NCBI GenBank assembly: GCA_017640665.1
Contig: JAEPQE010000004.1
Coordinates: 248,001-312,000, forward strand
DNA length: 64,000 bases
Direction of reading: 5' to 3'
Origin: Balneolaceae bacterium
GTDB lineage: Bacteria; Bacteroidota; Rhodothermia; Balneolales; Balneolaceae
In this document: in pieces, positions 54,821 to 64,000 of the stretch
Numbering within the stretch: the stretch's first letter is position 1
Layout: the number at the start of each line of letters is the position of its first letter
Program-made: the position numbers and the translations under genes
Notes under the pieces: generated by a model
The model's database searches: none
What the model was told of the DNA's origin: nothing
Seen by the model: only the letters and a program-made list of their open reading frames with translations

Positions 54821-55540
54821 TTAATTTGAACCCAGAAATCTAGTTAGTCTCTCTGCCGTATCTTCCAGAGCTCTATTTACAGCAACTGCTTCGGTTCTTT
54901 TTAAAAAGTCATTCACAGTAACATCGTCTTTTTGCTTTGTGGACTGAAATTCCTTCGTAGAAATAGCTGTAAAAGGAATAATGCCGGTTCTGATATCTAA
55001 CAGCACCAACTCCACTGTGGCATAGGCTTTCGATCTGTTAGCCCGAAAAGTCCGGTACTCTTCATAAATATCACTGTTAATTCGATAGATAACCAATAAA
55101 GGGGATTGTAACCGAACAGCAGCTTCCCTAAGAATAGGTATAGTAGGATTTTGTGGTGTTAGAAGAGAAGGGAGAATAGAAACCGAGTGGATCTTTTCTG
55201 AAGCTAAAATTCTATTAGATAATGTATCCACGTACGACTGCTGAAGTTTCAAGTACGATTCTGACCTCCAATATCCATATCCATAGATAGATGAATTTTG
55301 ATCGATTGAACCTGAAAATTTTATAAGGGCAAGTTTTACGTTTTCCGGGATTACAATTTTACTAGAAAGAATCGTATCAATTGCCGCCTGAGAAATGACT
55401 GCTTGATCCGAACTGAATAATGATCGTGCAAGTACAGGTTCGCTTGATCCCCGGTAACCGGAGTATGTTCCAGTTCCCATTGTGGTACAGTTTGCAAATA
55501 TAAACATTGCAATAATACTGAGAGAGAGTAGCTTTTTCAT
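54821..55540 (-). CDS. Putative lipoprotein of unknown function
   Basis: 239 residues. A lipoprotein signal (LLSLSIIAMFIF) ends at lipobox FANC. The mature part has a mixed alpha/beta pattern (VKLALIKFSG, VSILPSLLTPQNPTIPILREAAVRLQSPLLVIYRI, YATVELVLLDIRTGIIPF), which recalls the nucleotide-free Rossmann-like folds of CsgG/TolB-type outer-membrane lipoproteins, but no firm family is recognised. The last 40 residues form a helix (RTEAVAVNRALEDTAERLTRFL). It faces nrdJ at a shared terminator and has a monocistronic look. Its 5' side is the ~290-base gap to the protease gene, in which I see nothing specific. Confidence 0.68.
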   Translation of the reverse strand: MKKLLSLSIIAMFIFANCTTMGTGTYSGYRGSSEPVLARSLFSSDQAVISQAAIDTILSSKIVIPENVKLALIKFSGSIDQNSSIYGYGYWRSESYLKLQQSYVDTLSNRILASEKIHSVSILPSLLTPQNPTIPILREAAVRLQSPLLVIYRINSDIYEEYRTFRANRSKAYATVELVLLDIRTGIIPFTAISTKEFQSTKQKDDVTVNDFLKRTEAVAVNRALEDTAERLTRFLGSN

Positions 55541-55830
55541 TCGGTAAGTATTTTGTTACAACTCTTAGAACAAAGAGATATTCATTTTGTTCCTTGATTT
55601 TAAGTTGGGATCTATTTCGTCCATTAGTCAATAGGTACTGCATCCTTACCCCCCCAATTCAAAGCATTGGAATCAGGTTTAATCAACATCAATCTGGAGT
55701 TTTTTATTTATAAATCCGATTTAGACCGTACATCTTTGCTTTCCTCCCGTAATTGCGTTAATTAATTGAATTCGGGTTAACAACTTAGCCACTGTTTGTT
55801 CAGTAAATTTTAATCAAATCACTAAATATA

Positions 55831-58800
55831 ATGAAACGACTTGTACTCGGGATTGTACTGGTATGCTTTTCTCAATCCGCCATCGCTCAGATAAACGCCA
55901 AATTAATGAGCTATTTTGATGTCTCAGAAACCCAGATCACCTTTGTATATGGTGGTGATTTATGGTTGGTTCCTAAAGAGGGAGGAACAGCCATACAAAT
56001 AACTAATTCCCCGGGAGAAGAAAATTTTCCGCGATTTTCCCCGGATGGAACTCATATTGCATACTCTGCAAGTTATAATGGAAATACAGATGTATATGTA
56101 ATTCCTGTAACAGGTGGAATTCCTACCAGAGTAACGTATCAGTCCCATGGAGATCGAATGGTGGAATGGCACCCGGATGGAGAACACCTGTTATTTGCAT
56201 CAAGAAGACATTTGGGACAGCGATCATCCCGTCAGTTTTATAAAGTCTCCAAAGATGGTGGTATGCCTGAAAAACTTCCTATTCCGTATGGTGAACTGGC
56301 CAGTTATTCGCCAGATGGAAATAAATTGGCTTACATTACCAAAATCACCGAAAATTATCCGTTTAAGCGTTATTACGGAGGGTTAGCATCTGATATTCTT
56401 ATCTACGATTTTCGAACTCAAAGGGTGGTTAATGTTACTGAAAACGAAGTAAATGATGGGAAGCCAGCCTGGGCCGGAGACCATGTCTATTATCTTTCCG
56501 ATAAAGGGGAAAACTTCAGGTTAAACGTCTGGTCGTACGACATAAATACGGAAACTCATTCTCAGATCACTTCTTTTGAGGACTTCGATGTCAGTTATCT
56601 CTCAGCTGGCCCGGATGACCTGGTGTTTGAGGTAGGTGGTCAATTATACATTATGGATTTAGCTTCTCAGCAGTATAAGCCTGTCAATGTTCATGTAATT
56701 AGTGATCTTTCAACAGAAATGCCGAGAAGTGAGGATGTGAGTGGACAGATAAGTGACGCCTCAGCATCTCCTGAAGGAAAACGAATTATTTTCGAAGCCA
56801 GAGGAGAGTTGTTCAATGCTCCCGTTAAAGATGGCTATACCATCAACCTGACAAAATCGAGTGGGGCCTTTGACCGTGACCCGGCATGGTCTCCCGATGG
56901 AGAAACGATTGCTTATTGGAGTGATAAGAGTGGTGAATATGAAATCTATCTTCAGGATCATGAGGGAGAAGAAGCACCCCGAAAACTTACCAACAGAGGC
57001 GAGGGATATGGCTACCGCTTATACTGGTCACCTGATAGCAAGCACATTGCATTTATAGATGAAACCAATACCATTTATACTGTTGAGGTTGAAAATGGTG
57101 ATGTTACCGAGGTTGGAAATACCTATTGGAATGTGGGGCACGGCGGAAGAGGAGGCTACCCGATAACCTGGTCTTCTGATTCAAACTGGTTGACCTTTCA
57201 CAAAGGACTTGATAACTCCAACTTTGTTATTATGCTCTACGATGTTCAGGAAAGCGAACTTCATCAGGTTACCAGCGGCTTTTATAGTGAAAGTAATGCG
57301 GTATTTACTAATGATGGAAAGTATTTAGTATATACATCAAACCGAGACCACAATGTGGTGTATTCTGATCTGGATAATACCTGGACTTATCCCAACTCAA
57401 CCCGGTTGGTAGCTGTAAGTCTTACCGAAGATGTTCCTTCTCCATTGGCTCCAAAGAACGATGCGCTGGAGAAAAAAGAAGAATCAACAAAGGAAGAAGG
57501 TGACGATGATGAGACCGAGGAGGAACCAGGATTAGCTATTGAATTCGATGGTCTTCAGACCAGAACTACTGTACTACCTCCTGAGGCAGGGAATATCGGA
57601 CAGCTAATGGCTTTTGATGGAATGGTTGTGTACCGAAGATGGCCAAATACAGGTTCATCAGGCGGAGCTCCATTATTAGTAGGGTACGACTTCGAGAAAA
57701 GGGAAGAAGTTACCATCATGGAAGGAGTAAGTAGTGCCCGCCCAACGGCTGATGGGAAATCGATTCTGGTTTCTTCAAGAGGGAGATATGGAATTATTCA
57801 GCCTAAACCCGGGCAGTCAATCAGTGACGCAATCCCCACAGATGGTCTGGAAATGGATCTCATCCCCAAGGAAGAGTGGCGCCAGATTTTTGCTGATACC
57901 TGGCGACGCTATCGTGACTTCTTCTATGATCCGAATATGCACGGGGTGGATTGGGATGAAATGAAAGAAAGATATGGAGCTCTGATTGAGGATGCCCGTA
58001 CTCGGTGGGATGTGACTAATATCCAATCAAATATGCAGGCGGAATTAAGTGCCGGGCACACCTATACTTTTGGTGGAGACAACGAAACCGTTGATTTTCA
58101 AGGTACAGGATATCTGGGAATAGACTGGGAGAAGGATGACAATATGTTTCGAATCCAGCGGATTGTTACACCTGCTGAATGGGATACTGAAGTTCGTTCT
58201 CCGTTCGATCGCCCCGGGGTCGATGTTAGCGTTGGGGATTATATTCACTCAGTAAACGGAATTACTCTTGATCCGGATAAAGATCCTTACGCTGCTTTTG
58301 AAGGACTTGATGGAGAAACTGTTTCTTTGATAGTTAGTAGTAACGGTAGAAGAGGAGATGCCCGCCAGGTAATTATAGAAACTCTGACTCAGGGCGAAGA
58401 AGCACAACTTCGTTATCTGGAATGGATTGAGAATAACCGCAAAATGGTGGAAGAGCTTTCGGATGGGCAACTGGGATATATATACATGTCTAATACCGCT
58501 GGACGAGGCCAGCTGGAACTGGTAAAAATGTACTACGGTCAGCTTGATAAGAAAGGATTCATTATTGATGAAAGATTTAATGGAGGAGGACAGCTGGCAG
58601 ACCGTTTTCTTGAACTACTAATGCGGCCAGTTGTGTACAATCTGCATTGGCGGCACGGGCGTGATCATACACAGCCAATTCAAACGAATACAGGACCAAT
58701 GGGAATGTTAATTAATGGTTGGGCTGGGTCCGGTGGTGATGGACTCCCGTGGGCATTCCAGGAACTGGAAGCTGGACCAATTGTAGGTGAAAGAACGCTC

Positions 58801-59091
58801 GGAATTCTTGTTGGACCTGCTACAGGCCATGGTTTAATTGATGGCGGCGGAATTACCGTTCCGGGTGCAAGATTATATGATAATGACGGTCACTGGTTCT
58901 GGGAAGGTGAAGGAGTACGACCTGACTTCCCGGTTTGGGATGACCCTAATCTGTTAATGCAGGGTCGTGATCCTCAGATGGAAAAAGTTGTGGAAGAAGT
59001 CATGAAAATGGTTGATGAAAATTCCAATAAAATGACTCCCGCCCCTAAACCCGATGACAGAACGGCATCGGGCTTGAGAAAAGGAAACTAA
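55831..59091 (+). CDS. Tricorn-type S41 family serine protease
   Basis: 1086 residues, exported (signal VLGIVLVCFSQSAIAQ). The N-terminal two thirds are beta-propellers with repeated PRFSPDGTHIAY, PAWSPDGETIAYWSD and LYWSPDSKHIAFID-type blades (PD40/WD-like). A Glu-rich linker (KKEESTKEEGDDDETEEE) precedes the C1 region with AGHTYTF (catalytic histidine near residue 743), then a PDZ domain (DVSVGDYIHSVNGI) and the S41 core with NGWAGSGGDGLPW (nucleophile serine near 967) and GERTLGI. The plan matches archaeal tricorn protease and its bacterial homologues. It probably degrades peptides in the periplasm. A terminator follows. Confidence 0.94.
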   Translation: MKRLVLGIVLVCFSQSAIAQINAKLMSYFDVSETQITFVYGGDLWLVPKEGGTAIQITNSPGEENFPRFSPDGTHIAYSASYNGNTDVYVIPVTGGIPTRVTYQSHGDRMVEWHPDGEHLLFASRRHLGQRSSRQFYKVSKDGGMPEKLPIPYGELASYSPDGNKLAYITKITENYPFKRYYGGLASDILIYDFRTQRVVNVTENEVNDGKPAWAGDHVYYLSDKGENFRLNVWSYDINTETHSQITSFEDFDVSYLSAGPDDLVFEVGGQLYIMDLASQQYKPVNVHVISDLSTEMPRSEDVSGQISDASASPEGKRIIFEARGELFNAPVKDGYTINLTKSSGAFDRDPAWSPDGETIAYWSDKSGEYEIYLQDHEGEEAPRKLTNRGEGYGYRLYWSPDSKHIAFIDETNTIYTVEVENGDVTEVGNTYWNVGHGGRGGYPITWSSDSNWLTFHKGLDNSNFVIMLYDVQESELHQVTSGFYSESNAVFTNDGKYLVYTSNRDHNVVYSDLDNTWTYPNSTRLVAVSLTEDVPSPLAPKNDALEKKEESTKEEGDDDETEEEPGLAIEFDGLQTRTTVLPPEAGNIGQLMAFDGMVVYRRWPNTGSSGGAPLLVGYDFEKREEVTIMEGVSSARPTADGKSILVSSRGRYGIIQPKPGQSISDAIPTDGLEMDLIPKEEWRQIFADTWRRYRDFFYDPNMHGVDWDEMKERYGALIEDARTRWDVTNIQSNMQAELSAGHTYTFGGDNETVDFQGTGYLGIDWEKDDNMFRIQRIVTPAEWDTEVRSPFDRPGVDVSVGDYIHSVNGITLDPDKDPYAAFEGLDGETVSLIVSSNGRRGDARQVIIETLTQGEEAQLRYLEWIENNRKMVEELSDGQLGYIYMSNTAGRGQLELVKMYYGQLDKKGFIIDERFNGGGQLADRFLELLMRPVVYNLHWRHGRDHTQPIQTNTGPMGMLINGWAGSGGDGLPWAFQELEAGPIVGERTLGILVGPATGHGLIDGGGITVPGARLYDNDGHWFWEGEGVRPDFPVWDDPNLLMQGRDPQMEKVVEEVMKMVDENSNKMTPAPKPDDRTASGLRKGN

Positions 59092-59098
59092 TCCTGAA

Positions 59099-59130
59099 CT
59101 CCCGATCGGTTAAATACTGATCGGGGGTTT
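59099..59130 (+). terminator. Intrinsic terminator after the tricorn protease gene
   Basis: CTCCCGATC (59099-59107) pairs with GATCGGGGG (59119-59127) with one T-G pair and an 11-base loop, followed by TTT. The U-tract is short, so efficiency is uncertain. Confidence 0.7.
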
Positions 59131-59473
59131 CAATTTCTGGTAGTATTACCTGCCTTTTTTACTGTTCTTTCCCCGATCCAATACGCTGCATTGGACCGGA
59201 TTTTGTGTGGCAGTAGTAGATTTCATCATGAACTTGAAAATTTCTATCTGAAGAGTCCGGCCGGTCTGATGGGAGTATGATTTCAGATTGGGTTAGAAAA
59301 TCGACGTACTAAAATCCCGGACTTTCTAAAAGGCAATGCCATTCGTCTTTTTCACTGCAAATTACCCTCCACTCACTGCATGTTGATAAATAATTACAAT
59401 TAAGGCTCAAAAAAATCATTTCATTTGTATTGGTCATCCGGGTTAGTTACCACTAATTATTAACAACTCTTTT
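59131..59473. other. Gene-free stretch with no recognised content
   Basis: About 340 bases between the protease terminator and the YceI gene. I see no open frame of useful length, no tRNA, no strong hairpin and no DnaA-box cluster. The last ~80 bases should hold the promoter and leader of the YceI gene; no element could be assigned with confidence. Confidence 0.6.
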
Positions 59474-60523
59474 ATGAACGCTAAGCTTTTACTTATTCCC
59501 GTTGCATTGATGTTGCTTTCATGCACTAAAGATCAAAATCCTGAACAGAGCAACAGAAACCCAATTCAATCCAATGAATCTTCAACGGGTATCAGTGATT
59601 TTATTGGGAAAGACTACCTTGTAGATGACCAGCATTCCTATATCGGGTTTAAGATCAAATATTTTGGTTTCAGTCCGGTTCGGGGTCGTTTTAATGAATT
59701 TGATGGCACTGCATTCTATGATCCGGAGAACCTTAGCGCCCTTTCAGTTACATTTTTTATTGATGTACGAACCATTAATACCGGGGATGAAACCAGAGAT
59801 GAAGATCTGAGAAGAGAAGGAACCTGGTTTGATGCTGCCAATCATCCTTATGCTACTTTTCAAAGTAAAAGAACTGTTCTTTTTGAAGACGGGAGTTTCA
59901 ATTTGATTGGTGATTTAAGTATTAAAGGTATCAGTAAGGAAATAACTGTTGAGTTTGAGGAACCCACGCCAATCTCAAGGGACTGGGCAAAAAATGAGCA
60001 GGTTGATTTTTCAGGAAAAGCGGTAATTGATCGACAGGATTTTGATGTGTTTGGTGGAAGTTTCTGGAGTTCGGTAATGGAAAACGGGCTCACTCAGCTT
60101 TCCGATGAAGTAGAACTTGAAATGGATATTCATATTCGCAGGGCTGACTACCAGGCCAGGTATGAAGATGCGGAAGAAGGAGATACAGATAAAGTGATTT
60201 TGGACCTTATAAAATCGGAAGGCGTAGAATCCGGTTTGGATGCAATCAATAATTTTCATTCCAGAGAAGAGCTTCGGGCCGGAACACTTTCAACTGTTGG
60301 ATATACACTTAATGCCTGGGAAATGTATGAAGAAGCAGGGCTGATTTTCAAAAAGAAAGAGGAACTCTTTGGCACATCTTCAGCTACGTTAAATCAACAA
60401 GGAATCAATTTCTTGCTACAGAATAACATTGATAAAGCTACTCAATTATTCAAGAAATCTATTGAGGCGGACTCCATTAATTCAAGAGCAGTGGAATATT
60501 TGAAGCTACTAAACAATGACTGA
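59474..60523 (+). CDS. YceI-domain lipoprotein with C-terminal TPR-like region
   Basis: 349 residues. Lipoprotein signal (LLLIPVALMLLSC). Residues about 43-205 are a YceI domain (lipocalin-like barrel that binds polyisoprenoids): YLVDDQHSYIGFKIKYFGFSPVRGRFNEFDG, TRDEDLRREGTWFDAANHPYATF, LIGDLSIKGISKEITVEF and VDFSGKAVIDRQDFDVFG. The C-terminal 130 residues look like one or two TPR units (AWEMYEEAGLIFKKKEELF, NNIDKATQLFKKSIEADS), an addition not found in short YceI proteins. It probably binds a lipid or quinone-like isoprenoid in the periplasm. The following small gene begins three bases after the stop. Confidence 0.9.
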   Translation: MNAKLLLIPVALMLLSCTKDQNPEQSNRNPIQSNESSTGISDFIGKDYLVDDQHSYIGFKIKYFGFSPVRGRFNEFDGTAFYDPENLSALSVTFFIDVRTINTGDETRDEDLRREGTWFDAANHPYATFQSKRTVLFEDGSFNLIGDLSIKGISKEITVEFEEPTPISRDWAKNEQVDFSGKAVIDRQDFDVFGGSFWSSVMENGLTQLSDEVELEMDIHIRRADYQARYEDAEEGDTDKVILDLIKSEGVESGLDAINNFHSREELRAGTLSTVGYTLNAWEMYEEAGLIFKKKEELFGTSSATLNQQGINFLLQNNIDKATQLFKKSIEADSINSRAVEYLKLLNND

Positions 60524-60526
60524 TCA

Positions 60527-60931
60527 ATGAAGACAACAGTTTTAACAATACTTTTCTTAAGTATAATCGGTAGTACTCAATACCATAAAGACACAAGAAT
60601 TACTACTATGGACTTCGTCCAGATCCTCAATGATAACCGTGAAGAGGTCGACTATTATTATGAGAATAACTGGAAGCTGTTAAGAGACAAAGCTATTAAG
60701 AAAGGGTATATAGAATCTTACCAGCTTTTAGAAACCTCTTATAGCGAAGATGCTCCTTTTCATTTGATCTTGATTACAACTTACCCGAATAAAGAACGAT
60801 ACGATAAGAGAGAAGAGAATTTTGCAGTTCTAATTGAAGAAAAAGGACCCAGAAGATTGTTAAATAATAAACAACCCTCCGAGTTCAGAAAGATCGTGTT
60901 TAGTAAAGATAAAGTAGTACATAAGTATTAA
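60527..60931 (+). CDS. Small exported protein of unknown function
   Basis: 134 residues with a short hydrophobic N-terminal segment (TVLTILFLSIIGST) suggesting export. The body is charged and includes MDFVQILNDNREEVDYYYENNWKLLRDKAIKKGY and YSEDAPFHLILITTYPNKERYDKREENF, like a ferredoxin-like (ABM-type) alpha/beta domain. No specific family is recognised. It begins three bases after the YceI gene in the same direction, so it is likely in the same operon. The following permease gene starts 110 bases downstream. Confidence 0.66.
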   Translation: MKTTVLTILFLSIIGSTQYHKDTRITTMDFVQILNDNREEVDYYYENNWKLLRDKAIKKGYIESYQLLETSYSEDAPFHLILITTYPNKERYDKREENFAVLIEEKGPRRLLNNKQPSEFRKIVFSKDKVVHKY

Positions 60932-61041
60932 TGTTACCCTAAATAAGAGAAGGAAGTGGTTCAATAATGTTTTTTTGTAACCAAGTAAGCTTCTTTTCGT
61001 GATAGTATGCCTGATGGATAAATTTTTTATACAGGATTGCT

Positions 61042-63447
61042 ATGCTAAAAAACTACCTGAAAATTGCTTTTCGGAATATTCTAAAGAACAAATTCTACTC
61101 TTTTCTAAACATACTCGGGCTTGCAATAGGAATCACATCTGCGGTTCTTATTATCATTTATGTTCAGGATGAACTTAGCTACGATAATTTTCAACCGAAT
61201 GTAGAGAACAAATATGTAATTGGTCTGGAAGGGAAAATAGGGAGCCAGGAAATAAAAGGGATTTTCACTCCACCGATACTTGCAGGAACCATTATGGAAG
61301 AGATTCCGGGAATTGTTAGTACGACGAGAACAAATAGCGTTGGTGATATTGTATTCAGATATAATGACAATTCATTCACAGAGAAAAATGTGTTTTGGGC
61401 CGATTCGAATTTTTACGATTATTTCGGTTACCGATTATTGGAAGGTGATCCTGAAACGGTACTAAAGGGGCCTAATAAAGCTGTTCTTACGGAGTCAATT
61501 GCCAGGAAATATTTTGGTGATCTGAATCCCATAGGTAAGACCATTCTGATTGGTAATAATCAAACTGTATATGAAGTAACAGGAGTAAATGCAGATCCTC
61601 CATCAAATACACATTTCACTTTTGATGCATTGCTTTCTTACAGTTCAAGCCAATTTAGTAGATCAACGGTTTGGTCGGCCAACAGCATCAACACGTATGT
61701 AGAAGTTCATCCAACAGCAAACCCGGAGCAGGTTGAAGCCTCTTTTGATGATTTGGTAATGAAGTATGTGAGTCCGGAGCTGGAACAATTTATGGGAGCT
61801 TCAGTAGCTCAGATGAGAGAGCAGGGTAATCAATATAAATATTTTCAGGTTGCAATCAGCGATTTACATCTCAAAGCTCCTGATGTAAATACCTCTTTCC
61901 AACCGCCAGGTGATATAACATACGTGTATATATTTTCGATTATCGGAATCTTTTTGGTAGTAATTGCTTGTGTTAATTTCATGAATCTTTCAACAGCAAG
62001 TGCTGCAGGAAGAGCAAAAGAAGTAGGTTTAAGAAAAACCATGGGCGGTGAACGGGGTGGAATGATCTCCCAATTCTTAATAGAATCGGTTGCTTACGTG
62101 GTACTGGCAGCTATTCTTTCAATAGCTTTGATTTATTTTGCTATGCCTTTCTTTAATAACCTTTCCGGGAAAGAACTAACCTTTGCGATTATATCGGAAC
62201 CATGGTTTATAGCTACATTGATTGGAATGATCGTCTTTGTAGGTTTTCTTGCCGGGAGCTATCCGGCATTATATCTCACGGCTTTTAACCCCGTTGATGT
62301 TCTAAAAGGTAAAATCAAACGAGCTGCTAAAAGTGGAAAGCTAAGGCAGTCTTTGGTTGTAGGACAGTTCTTTATTTCCATAGGGTTGATCTCTTGCACC
62401 ATTCTGGTAAATGAGCAACTTCAATATATGCAGAATAGAAATCTGGGAATCAATAAGGAACAGTCTATTGTATTAACCAACACCAGCCGGCTGGGTAACA
62501 ATCTGGAGGCATTTAAGGAGAATCTGCTGCAAGACACCAGAGTTATTGCTGCAAGCTACAGTAACTTTACTATACCGGGTACAAATAATATAACCATCTT
62601 CCAACGTCCGACAACCGATCTGGACTATGTAATGGCAATGTATTATGCCGACTATGAACATCGGGAAGCTTTGGATTTTGAAATGACAGGTGGGCGGTTT
62701 TTCAGTAGAGATTTCCCGACAGATACCCTTGCGATGGTTTTAAACGAAGCTGCTGTAAAGGAACTAGGATTTCAAGAAGATGTTGTTGGGGAAGAGGTTC
62801 TTTTCTCGAATGACGGACGTACTTATAAAGTTATAGGAGTGATGAAAGATTTTAATTTCCAATCATTAAGAGAGGAGATCATGCCTCTGGCAATCTTACT
62901 TACTGAAACCGCGAATGAAATGACAATCAGGTTTCAAACTGAAGATCCGAGAGATGCTATCGCAATGATTGAGTCGAAATGGGATGAATATTCTGCAGGA
63001 GAACCCATCGACTATACTTTTCTGGATGAAGATTTCGACCAACTATTCCGGCAGGAACTTCGCCTCGGAGCAGTCTTTACTGCATTCACCATTATTGCGA
63101 TTATTATTGCCTGTTTAGGTTTATTGGGGCTATCAGCGTACATGGCAGAGCAAAGAACTAAAGAAATTGGGGTACGGAAGGTATTGGGGGCTTCAGTGGG
63201 TTCCATACTTGGTTTGCTTTCAAAGGAATTCATCAAACTCATTTCCATTGCCTTTGTGTTGGCTATCCCACTATCATGGTACTTCATACAAAGCTGGTTA
63301 GAAAATTTTGCTTACAGAGTAGAGATCAGCCCAATGATTTTTGTGTATACCGGATTAGTTACGCTTGGGATCGTTTTACTTACTATTAGCTGGCAATCAT
63401 TGAAAGCCGCCAATTTGAACCCGGTAGAGAGTATACAAACGGAATAG
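61042..63447 (+). CDS. ABC transporter permease, MacB/FtsX type
   Basis: 801 residues. N-terminal MLKNYLKIAFRNILKNKFYSFLNILGLAIGI is the typical start of this Bacteroidota-rich group, with a membrane segment followed by a large periplasmic MacB-like domain. FtsX segments occur in the middle (IIGIFLVVIACVNFMNLSTASA, then GRAKEVGLRKTMGGERGGMI) and near the C-terminus (FTIIAIIIACLGLLGLSAYMAEQRTKEIGVRKVLGAS). It likely has eight membrane helices. Such permeases move lipoproteins, peptides or drugs, or act in mechanotransmission, with a separate ATPase. No ATPase gene is in the window next to it. The spacing before it suggests its own promoter. Confidence 0.93.
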   Translation: MLKNYLKIAFRNILKNKFYSFLNILGLAIGITSAVLIIIYVQDELSYDNFQPNVENKYVIGLEGKIGSQEIKGIFTPPILAGTIMEEIPGIVSTTRTNSVGDIVFRYNDNSFTEKNVFWADSNFYDYFGYRLLEGDPETVLKGPNKAVLTESIARKYFGDLNPIGKTILIGNNQTVYEVTGVNADPPSNTHFTFDALLSYSSSQFSRSTVWSANSINTYVEVHPTANPEQVEASFDDLVMKYVSPELEQFMGASVAQMREQGNQYKYFQVAISDLHLKAPDVNTSFQPPGDITYVYIFSIIGIFLVVIACVNFMNLSTASAAGRAKEVGLRKTMGGERGGMISQFLIESVAYVVLAAILSIALIYFAMPFFNNLSGKELTFAIISEPWFIATLIGMIVFVGFLAGSYPALYLTAFNPVDVLKGKIKRAAKSGKLRQSLVVGQFFISIGLISCTILVNEQLQYMQNRNLGINKEQSIVLTNTSRLGNNLEAFKENLLQDTRVIAASYSNFTIPGTNNITIFQRPTTDLDYVMAMYYADYEHREALDFEMTGGRFFSRDFPTDTLAMVLNEAAVKELGFQEDVVGEEVLFSNDGRTYKVIGVMKDFNFQSLREEIMPLAILLTETANEMTIRFQTEDPRDAIAMIESKWDEYSAGEPIDYTFLDEDFDQLFRQELRLGAVFTAFTIIAIIIACLGLLGLSAYMAEQRTKEIGVRKVLGASVGSILGLLSKEFIKLISIAFVLAIPLSWYFIQSWLENFAYRVEISPMIFVYTGLVTLGIVLLTISWQSLKAANLNPVESIQTE

Positions 63448-63644
63448 AGACGCTAAATGATTCGATCAGGGAGCTCGTATTCTTTTGAGAGCTTCCTTCA
63501 TTTCAAAACAAAGAGAAGCCTCGTTGATGCTTTGTCATTTACTCTGAAAAGACTTCTGGTTCAGTTTAAGCTGAATGGAATCTACTGATCATTGATAGTG
63601 GAAAAGAAAACCGGAGTTCGATTAAATGCGTATGTTAATTTAGT

Positions 63645-64000
63645 ATGCACAATTCCGATACCAATCTTTTTTACTCAGAACTACCTGTTTTCGAAGACGG
63701 ATTGATTCAGCATTTGTCGTCTTCAAATCGTTTTAAAAAAGTACCTGAAGATTGGCATGTAATTATAACTGATATAAAAGATTCAACCCGGGCTATTCAG
63801 GAAGGTATGCATCAGCAGGTAAACCTGGCTGCTACTGCTTCTATTATTTCAGCCTTGAATATTGCCCGTTCACAAGGCCTGGAGTTCCCATTCTTTTTTG
63901 GGGGTGATGGCGCCACATTGCTCATCCCAAACTTGATGTATAATGATGTAATCAATGCTCTTTCTGTATATCAGGGAAATGTAAAGCGCGCATTTGATTT
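63645..64000 (+). CDS. DUF3095 (cyclase-like) protein, C-terminal part cut off by window edge
   Basis: The frame opens at the ATG at 63645-63647 and runs off the right edge, so about 118 residues are visible. It begins FYSELPVFEDGLIQHL, has VIITDIKDSTRAI resembling the metal-binding strand of class III cyclases, and FFFGGDGATLLIP with a GGDG loop. These fit DUF3095, a family with cyclase-like core domains. Whether it makes a cyclic nucleotide is unknown. It lies 197 bases after the permease in the same direction. Interesting in light of the other cyclase in this window. Confidence 0.78.
   Translation, partial: MHNSDTNLFYSELPVFEDGLIQHLSSSNRFKKVPEDWHVIITDIKDSTRAIQEGMHQQVNLAATASIISALNIARSQGLEFPFFFGGDGATLLIPNLMYNDVINALSVYQGNVKRAFD

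Noticed and set aside
63448-63644. Terminator after the MacB/FtsX permease (GGGAGCTC/GAGCTTCC)
   Set aside because: Long loop and poor T tract, so support is too weak to list.

Overview
The window is about 64 kb of a low-to-moderate GC bacterial chromosome. I read it as a member of the Balneolota / Bacteroidota-Rhodothermota neighbourhood. Two large secreted proteins end in a C-terminal sorting domain that begins with an NFPNPFNP or NYPNPFNP-type motif. Lipoproteins with short lipoboxes are frequent, Shine-Dalgarno sequences are often weak, and DUF3098 is present, a family I associate with Bacteroidota. There is no rRNA, tRNA, CRISPR array, prophage or intact insertion sequence that I can see. 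The left edge cuts purK and the right edge cuts a DUF3095 gene.

Layout. 1-13 kb is mostly housekeeping: purK, prfA, pckA, an RsmB-type rRNA methyltransferase, gatB, tpiA and purD, with a rhodanese lipoprotein, a secreted protein with a sorting domain, and a thioredoxin-fold lipoprotein that has lost its redox cysteines. 12.7-18.3 kb carries a beta-propeller protein, then a LuxE-like and a LuxC-like gene (fatty-acyl activation and reduction) without luciferase genes, then leuS. 18.4-27.8 kb is a signalling region. It holds a receiver-PAS-histidine kinase, a leftward group (ankyrin lipoprotein, outer-membrane-like protein, acyltransferase, serine hydrolase), and a divergent fusion of an AraC-type DNA-binding domain, a class III nucleotide cyclase, a membrane segment and TPRs. 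Between the divergent units lies an 11-bp direct repeat with a 20-bp period.

27.9-41.4 kb holds citrate synthase, MazG, Maf, a TPR protein, small membrane proteins (DUF2306, DUF3098, DUF92), a dicarboxylate symporter, a lamin-tail secreted protein, an aldo/keto reductase and an acyl-ACP thioesterase. 41.5-48.9 kb is one RND efflux operon with an adaptor lipoprotein and two different RND pumps, closed by an intrinsic terminator. 49-50.5 kb has two exported proteins of unknown role.

50.45-51.10 kb is the longest gene-free stretch. It is very AT-rich and holds five DnaA-box-like sequences, two of them perfect, so I propose it as a candidate chromosomal replication origin; a DnaA-controlled promoter for the gene to its right is the main alternative. 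To its right are a B12-dependent ribonucleotide reductase, a lipoprotein, a tricorn-type S41 protease, a YceI lipoprotein, a small exported protein and a MacB/FtsX-type permease. Gene direction changes across this gap: about 10 kb of leftward genes on one side, mostly rightward genes on the other.

Several short repeats lie in or between genes: a MITE-like 102-bp inverted repeat, a perfect 19-bp inverted repeat, two hairpins, and two short tandem repeats whose units (7 and 8 bp) are not multiples of three. One of the tandem repeats is inside the LuxE-like coding sequence. All functional assignments rest on reading motifs by eye; no database search was possible.
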